Position numbers and translations under genes: made by a program. DNA of 10,264 bases from JBBQZL01 sp038207745 (lineage in GTDB: Bacteria > Actinomycetota > Thermoleophilia > Solirubrobacterales > 70-9): assembly GCA_038207745.1 (NCBI GenBank), contig JBBQZL010000091.1:1-10264 (forward strand). The letters run 5' to 3'. Of this stretch, positions 6,911 through 10,264 are shown piece after piece. Below the pieces are notes generated by a model. The model was not told the origin of the DNA and made no database searches. It saw only the letters and a list, made by a program, of their open reading frames with translations. Within the stretch, counting starts at the first letter, position 1. Every line of letters starts with the position of its first letter.

Positions 6911-7960
6911 ATGGGTCTAAGTAGAAAGGCGCGATTCTTCTGTGTGACGGCCATGGTGGCCATTGCAGGGTTCGCGACAGCCGGAGTGGCAAGCGCCGCC
7001 CCATTCACAATGACGCTCGACAACGGTCAGCTGAATCTCGGCGCCGTGTTCAAGGGCAAGACGATTTTGCCTGCCCCGGTCCCGGGATCACTCGGCGCCA
7101 ATACGACGGCCAACGCGACGATTGCCGGTGACAACACCGGCGGCGCACTGACGGTCACTGCAGCAAACGTCAAGTTCCCGATCGTCGAGGTTCCGAACCC
7201 GCTGAACCCGGCGCAGATGGTGCCGATCATGTTCTCGGTTTCCAACGATCTGACCGGTACCTACGACGCCGTCACAGGCGCCGTTTCCCTGTCAGTTGCT
7301 CACATGGCATCAGACGTGGTCACGGGTACGGGCAGTCCGGATCCGTTGCTGCCGGCAACCTGTCACATCGCACCGATCGACGTGACGTTCTCGTCGACCA
7401 ACACCGCGCAGTTCATCGGTGTGCCGTTCACGGCGGGTATCGAGGGCAACGGTGCGATCGCAGCAAGCTGGACCACGGTCCCGGCCGGCGTTGAAGTCAA
7501 CGGCGGCGACTGCTCGACGGTCAACACCGTCACCGCAGGCAAGGGTGGACTCTGGTTGTCACACGGCATCGTGACTCCGCCGGTTCCGAGTTGTGCATCG
7601 GACCCGACGCTCTGCGTCCCGGCCATCGGCTCGGTCAAGGTGAACCCGAAGTCGAAGACGGTCAAGGCAGGTAAGTCAGTGACCCTGAAGGCCAAGGTCA
7701 CGAACACCGGCGACGGCGAGGCAACAGGCGTGAAGGTTTGCGCCACGGGCAACAAGAAGCAGGTCAAGGTACCGAAGTGCCAGACCAAGACAATCGCAGC
7801 TGGTGGATCCACCACTGTGAAGCTCAAGGTCAAGGTTCAGAAGAAGGCGAAGAAGGGCAAGGCCAAGGTCACGGTCAAGGCCAGCTCCGCTGATGCAGGT
7901 AGCAAGACCGGCAAGTCAACAATCAAGATCAAGCCGCTGAAGAAGCACAAGAAGCACTAG
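6911..7960 (+). CDS. Exported protein with C-terminal CARDB-like, Lys-rich domain
   Basis: From ATG 6911 the protein has 349 residues (358 if GTG 6884 is used). A textbook signal peptide (MGLSRKARFF, then CVTAMVAIAGFATAG) ends at ASA-AP near residue 29. Residues about 30-220 form a beta-rich domain I do not recognise (TMTLDNGQLNLGAVFKG, FPIVEVPNPLNPAQ, GTYDAVTGAVSLSVAHM), with Cys151 and Cys201 as a likely disulfide pair. A Pro/Cys linker (VTPPVPSCASDPTLCVPAIG) leads to residues 241-342, which look like a CARDB or similar Ig-like adhesion/bacterial-surface domain: KSVTLKAKVTNTGDGEATGVKVC is the usual pattern (quoted here in part), with another Cys pair at 277 and 290. The C-terminus is strongly basic (KIKPLKKHKKH). 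There is no LPXTG or membrane tail, so it is either released or held by charge to the anionic wall (inference). Function is unknown; a structural or adhesive envelope role is plausible. Two strong terminator-like hairpins follow. Confidence 0.8.
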   Translation: MGLSRKARFFCVTAMVAIAGFATAGVASAAPFTMTLDNGQLNLGAVFKGKTILPAPVPGSLGANTTANATIAGDNTGGALTVTAANVKFPIVEVPNPLNPAQMVPIMFSVSNDLTGTYDAVTGAVSLSVAHMASDVVTGTGSPDPLLPATCHIAPIDVTFSSTNTAQFIGVPFTAGIEGNGAIAASWTTVPAGVEVNGGDCSTVNTVTAGKGGLWLSHGIVTPPVPSCASDPTLCVPAIGSVKVNPKSKTVKAGKSVTLKAKVTNTGDGEATGVKVCATGNKKQVKVPKCQTKTIAAGGSTTVKLKVKVQKKAKKGKAKVTVKASSADAGSKTGKSTIKIKPLKKHKKH

Positions 7961-7982
7961 TTCTTCTTCTCGCTTGTTTCGC

Positions 7983-8012
7983 GGAAAGGGCGGCCATTTG
8001 GCCGCCCTTTCC
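7983..8012 (+). terminator. Strong 13-bp hairpin terminator
   Basis: GGAAAGGGCGGCC-ATTT-GGCCGCCCTTTCC is a perfect 13-bp stem with a 4-nt loop, 22 nt after the stop of the CARDB-like gene. The T-run lies inside the right arm rather than after it. Because the A-run/T-run pairing is symmetric, it can act in both directions, though no gene converges here. Confidence 0.8.
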
Positions 8013-8018
8013 TGTTCC

Positions 8019-8040
8019 GGGGCGGCCCTCGGGCTGCCCC
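8019..8040 (+). terminator. Second hairpin terminator in tandem
   Basis: GGGGCGGCC-CTCG-GGCTGCCCC forms a 9-bp stem with one G-U pair and a 4-nt loop, followed by GCTTTGT. It starts 7 nt after the first hairpin and ends 29 nt before the next gene. It probably backs up the first terminator, or could act in the leader of the next gene if that is transcribed from within this region. Confidence 0.5.
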
Positions 8041-8069
8041 GCTTTGTACAAGGGCGGCATGCTGTGTGA

Positions 8070-8993
8070 GTGAGCGATGACCGCCATCTTCTTCTGCTCG
8101 GCTGCCGGGGGTTCATCGGCGCCCATCTGCGGGTCGTTGCCGAGGCTGCCGGGCTCCGGGTGACAGGGACAACCCGCGACGGCATGGGCGCTCAGCTGTT
8201 CTGTGATCTGCGAGACCCCGACTCGGTACGGGCCGCGATACGGACTTCGACGCCGGATCTGATCATCAACGCGGCCGGCAGCGGCTCTGTGCGTGCCGGA
8301 TGGGCAGACCCCGCTGAGGCGCTCCGCATCCACGCCGCGGCGGTGGAGAGCCTCTTGGAGGCTGTCGCAGGCGAGGCGCCGGATGCCCACGTCCTCTGCC
8401 TCTCGTCAGCCGAGGTCTATGGCGAACCGGGCGCGGAGGATCTGCCGCTGACCGAGCAGCAGCCGATGATGCCGGTCAGTCCCTACGGCAGCGCCAAGGC
8501 TGCGATGGAGGTTGCATGTCAGACGGCCGCCGGGTCCCTGGGCCTGCGAGTCGGGGTCGCGAGGCTCTTCAACCAGATCGGCCCGGGCCAAGCTGCATCG
8601 TCTCTGTTTTCAGGCATCGCTCGTCTGGTTGCCCTGGCAGAGGCCGAAGGCGCCGGCTCGGTCAGCGTCCCGATCGGCAACCCGGACGCAGCGCGGGACT
8701 TCGTCGATGTCAGAGATGGCGCGCGGGCCTGCCTCTCGATCTCCGAAGACGGTCTGACCGGTCCCTTCAACGTCTGCTCGGGCCGGGCGTTAGTGGTCCG
8801 CGAGGTCGTTGATGCGTTCGACGAAGTGGCGTCGATCACGGTGGCGATGGAGATCGATCCCGATCTGGCACGGCCGAGGGATCCCAGCTCGGTTGTCGGG
8901 TCCGCGCAGCGATTGACAGAGGCCACCGGCTGGCATCCGGCCATCTCGCTAGAGCAGACGATCACGGACCTGCTCGAGGCCTGGAGGGGCTGA
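8070..8993 (+). CDS. NAD(P)-dependent sugar epimerase/dehydratase, likely GDP-4-keto-6-deoxymannose reductase-like
   Basis: The 307-residue protein is an extended short-chain dehydrogenase acting on a nucleotide sugar in the cytoplasm. The Rossmann motif GCRGFIGAH is at 11-19. LSSAEVYGEP at 111-120 supplies the Ser, and SPYGSAKAAME at 137-147 supplies catalytic Tyr139 and Lys143. RLFNQIGPGQ at 165-174 and IGNPDAARDFVDVRD at 202-216 are close to the pattern of GDP-6-deoxy-4-keto-mannose reductases (Rmd), which make GDP-rhamnose, and their relatives. Exact substrate cannot be fixed by eye; a dTDP- or UDP-sugar epimerase is possible. GTG 8070 directly follows an in-frame TGA, so it is the earliest start; no strong ribosome binding site is visible (AAGGG lies 15 nt upstream). 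No classical partner dehydratase (Gmd) lies in the window. It probably contributes to surface glycan synthesis with the decarboxylase and glycosyltransferase genes nearby. Confidence 0.85.
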   Translation: MSDDRHLLLLGCRGFIGAHLRVVAEAAGLRVTGTTRDGMGAQLFCDLRDPDSVRAAIRTSTPDLIINAAGSGSVRAGWADPAEALRIHAAAVESLLEAVAGEAPDAHVLCLSSAEVYGEPGAEDLPLTEQQPMMPVSPYGSAKAAMEVACQTAAGSLGLRVGVARLFNQIGPGQAASSLFSGIARLVALAEAEGAGSVSVPIGNPDAARDFVDVRDGARACLSISEDGLTGPFNVCSGRALVVREVVDAFDEVASITVAMEIDPDLARPRDPSSVVGSAQRLTEATGWHPAISLEQTITDLLEAWRG

Positions 8994-9013
8994 TCCCGCT
9001 CGCGCGAGCGGGA
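8994..9013. repeat. 20-bp perfect palindrome between the reductase and methyltransferase genes
   Basis: TCCCGCTCGCGCGAGCGGGA begins on the base right after the stop of the reductase gene. As RNA it folds into an 8-bp stem with a GCGC loop; as DNA it could be a dimer-binding operator. The right arm overlaps GGGAGG (9010-9015), the purine-rich stretch before the methyltransferase ATG at 9029, so folding could hide part of the ribosome binding site. No T-run follows, so plain intrinsic termination is doubtful. Role is inferred. Confidence 0.6.
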
Positions 9014-9028
9014 GGTAGGGTCTCCACC

Positions 9029-9685
9029 ATGACCACGACCGCCTGCCAGAAATGCCACCGGACCCGGTGGCCGGCGATCCTCGGCGCTGCCTCGGTCGTG
9101 GGAGCCGGGCTGTGGTGGCGACACCATCCATCCGCGTGCCCGTACGGTCAGCGCTTCTGGCTTGCGCCGCCCCATCCGCTGATCACGCGTACCCGGCTCC
9201 GGGAAATACTCTCCCCGCAGCCAGGCGAGCGGATCCTCGAGGTGGGGCCCGGCACCGGCCACTACAGCCTCTCGCTCGCCGGATGGATCGCCCCCGACGG
9301 AGAGCTCGACATCCTCGACATCCAGCAGGAGATGCTCGACGCGGCGATTCGCCTGGCGGAGCGAGAGGGCCTGTCGAACCTGAGCCCCACGCTCGCCGAT
9401 GCTCAGAGGCTGCCGTTCCCGGATGCGACATTCGACGCCTTGGTGGTGGTCACGACCCTCGGTGAGATCCCCGATCAGGACACCGCGATGCGGGAGTTTG
9501 CGCGCGTGCTCAAGCCGGGAGGCCGGCTCGTCAACGGCGAGCTCTTTGGCGACCCACACTGGGTCTCCTCGCGGGCGGCCGGGCGACGAGCTGCCGAAGC
9601 CGGCCTCGTGTTCGACCGGCGTGTCGGGCCCGCTGCCGGGTACTTCGCCCGCTACGAGCGGCCACTGGACGCCGAGAGCGCCTAG
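9029..9685 (+). CDS. Class I SAM-dependent methyltransferase with N-terminal membrane segment
   Basis: The 218-residue protein has a likely membrane helix at about 14-30 (WPAILGAASVVGAGLWW), then a Rossmann-like methyltransferase domain. Motif I, ILEVGPGTGHYSL (69-81), binds S-adenosylmethionine; LDILDIQQEML follows as the acidic end of the second strand; DAQRLPFPDATFDALVVVTTLGEIPD is the motif region around strand 4; and ARVLKPGGRLVNGELF is the usual post-motif block of the Methyltransf_11/UbiE-like group. The CPYGQRFWL...HPLITRTRLREIL segment before motif I resembles other small membrane-associated members I recall. Substrate is unknown; a lipid, quinone or glycolipid is plausible given the anchor. 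It lies 35 bp after the reductase gene on the same strand, separated by a palindrome. Its TAG stop shares CTAG with the stop of the converging glycosyltransferase gene. Confidence 0.85.
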   Translation: MTTTACQKCHRTRWPAILGAASVVGAGLWWRHHPSACPYGQRFWLAPPHPLITRTRLREILSPQPGERILEVGPGTGHYSLSLAGWIAPDGELDILDIQQEMLDAAIRLAEREGLSNLSPTLADAQRLPFPDATFDALVVVTTLGEIPDQDTAMREFARVLKPGGRLVNGELFGDPHWVSSRAAGRRAAEAGLVFDRRVGPAAGYFARYERPLDAESA

Positions 9686-10264
9686 CGCGAAGCGGTCTGC
9701 GCGTCGCCCACTGCCGTGGCACTCTTTGGTGTATCCGGCTGGGCAGCGCGCTTCCTGCCGGCAGAGCCCAGCCAAACTCTTGCCAGACCGGGGTCACCGG
9801 TCTTGGCGAACGCGTGACGCTCCCGGAGCAGTGACGGGATCCAGCGCAACATCTCGAGCTTGCCGGCCAGCGTCATCAGGAAACGCCGGCCGATCAGGGC
9901 GCGCCCCAATGCACCCACCTCGACCATCGCGATCCGCGAGATCGAGTGAAACGGCATGAACTTGATCTGCGTGGCAAGGCGATTGCGGGCGACCAGGCGG
10001 GCATTCTGCGCGTCGGGCCTGCGAAAGCCGGCGTGCCAGGCCTGGTTGCCGTAATGCCAGACGATCGCCTCGGGATCGAGCCAGAATCGCCAGCCGGCCA
10101 TCCGCGCCCGGACGTTGAGGTCAACATCCTCGTAGAAGGCGAAGTAGCGCTCGTCGTAGCCGCCGAGGTCTCCGAGCAGCTCCCGCCGGAACAGGCAGGC
10201 TGCGCCGCAGACGCCGAAGATCTCTCGCGAGTCGATCACCAGCTCGCCCTGCGGTGTCTTCTCG
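9682..10264 (-). CDS. Family 2 glycosyltransferase, C-terminal part only
   Basis: The frame is open to the right edge, so the start and the N-terminal nucleotide-sugar-binding half are outside. The 193 residues seen begin EKTPQGELVIDSREIFGV. GAACLFRRELLGDLGGYDE and RYFAFYEDVDLNVRARMAGW are the typical back half of the GT-A domain of rhamnosyltransferase-like GT2 enzymes (COG1216 type), with the Glu-Asp of FYEDVDL as the expected catalytic-base region. DPEAIVWHYGNQAW continues the family pattern. A basic, helical tail of about 100 residues follows, including KLEMLRWIPSLL and ending in a low-complexity stretch. Such enzymes transfer sugars in the cytoplasm to lipid-linked glycans for surface polysaccharide. 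Sugar and acceptor cannot be told. It converges on the methyltransferase gene with a 4-bp overlap; what lies upstream is not visible. Confidence 0.88.
   Translation of the reverse strand, partial: EKTPQGELVIDSREIFGVCGAACLFRRELLGDLGGYDERYFAFYEDVDLNVRARMAGWRFWLDPEAIVWHYGNQAWHAGFRRPDAQNARLVARNRLATQIKFMPFHSISRIAMVEVGALGRALIGRRFLMTLAGKLEMLRWIPSLLRERHAFAKTGDPGLARVWLGSAGRKRAAQPDTPKSATAVGDAQTASR

Noticed and set aside
7640..7960. AAG/GTC-rich repetitive DNA as a tandem repeat element
   Set aside because: The pattern follows from Lys/Val-rich coding in the CARDB-like domain; no unit of fixed length repeats.
9044..9058. CQKCH (C-x2-C-H) near the methyltransferase N-terminus as a haem c site
   Set aside because: It precedes the membrane segment and lies on the probable cytoplasmic side. 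A single motif in a methyltransferase is best taken as chance.
8519..9775. Minus-strand frame of 418 codons
   Set aside because: It spans the antisense of both the reductase and methyltransferase genes, crosses the intergenic palindrome, and shows only low-complexity Arg/Gly/Ser content.
1..10264. CRISPR array, tRNA, rRNA, insertion sequence, integrase or attachment site
   Set aside because: I saw no regularly spaced repeats, cloverleaf-like segment, transposase or integrase motif, or flanking direct repeats anywhere in the window by eye.

Overview
The window looks like chromosomal DNA of a high-GC actinobacterium. GTG starts, strong purine-rich ribosome binding sites, GC-rich third positions and exported proteins with a Lys-rich CARDB-like domain all fit. 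The mix (an ECF-like sigma factor fused to a zinc anti-sigma domain, Lys-rich exported proteins, a UDP-glucuronate decarboxylase) recalls Thermoleophilia/Solirubrobacterales, but that placement is inferred from style and was not tested by a search. I see no rRNA, tRNA, CRISPR array, transposase or phage gene.

Layout. (1) 1-1805, minus strand: a two-gene unit. A sigma-70-family protein fused to a zinc anti-sigma domain, a membrane segment and a Pro/Gly-rich tail overlaps by ATGA the start of an exported protein that runs off the left edge. (2) 1806-2223: a 418-bp gap between divergent genes, holding a 13-bp inverted repeat. (3) 2224-4081: a UDP-glucuronate decarboxylase (UDP-xylose synthase) gene, plus strand, convergent with and overlapping by 113 bp an EamA-type transporter gene. 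(4) 4168-7960, plus strand: two exported proteins, each with its own candidate promoter and two closely spaced candidate starts. The first is a large alpha/beta-hydrolase-like protein; the second ends in a CARDB-like Lys-rich domain. Two hairpins follow the second gene. (5) 8070-9685, plus strand: a nucleotide-sugar reductase/epimerase and a membrane-anchored methyltransferase, separated by a 20-bp perfect palindrome. (6) 9682-10264, minus strand: the C-terminal part of a family 2 glycosyltransferase, sharing a CTAG stop-codon palindrome with the methyltransferase gene.

How the genes may work together: the UDP-xylose synthase, the deoxysugar-type reductase and the glycosyltransferase suggest that part of this region serves surface polysaccharide or glycoconjugate synthesis. 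The three exported proteins and the membrane-tethered sigma factor point to the cell envelope. The most unusual unit is the one-polypeptide sigma/anti-sigma/membrane fusion with a translationally coupled exported partner: a possible self-contained envelope-sensing switch. That role is inferred. No complete new system can be proven from this window alone.
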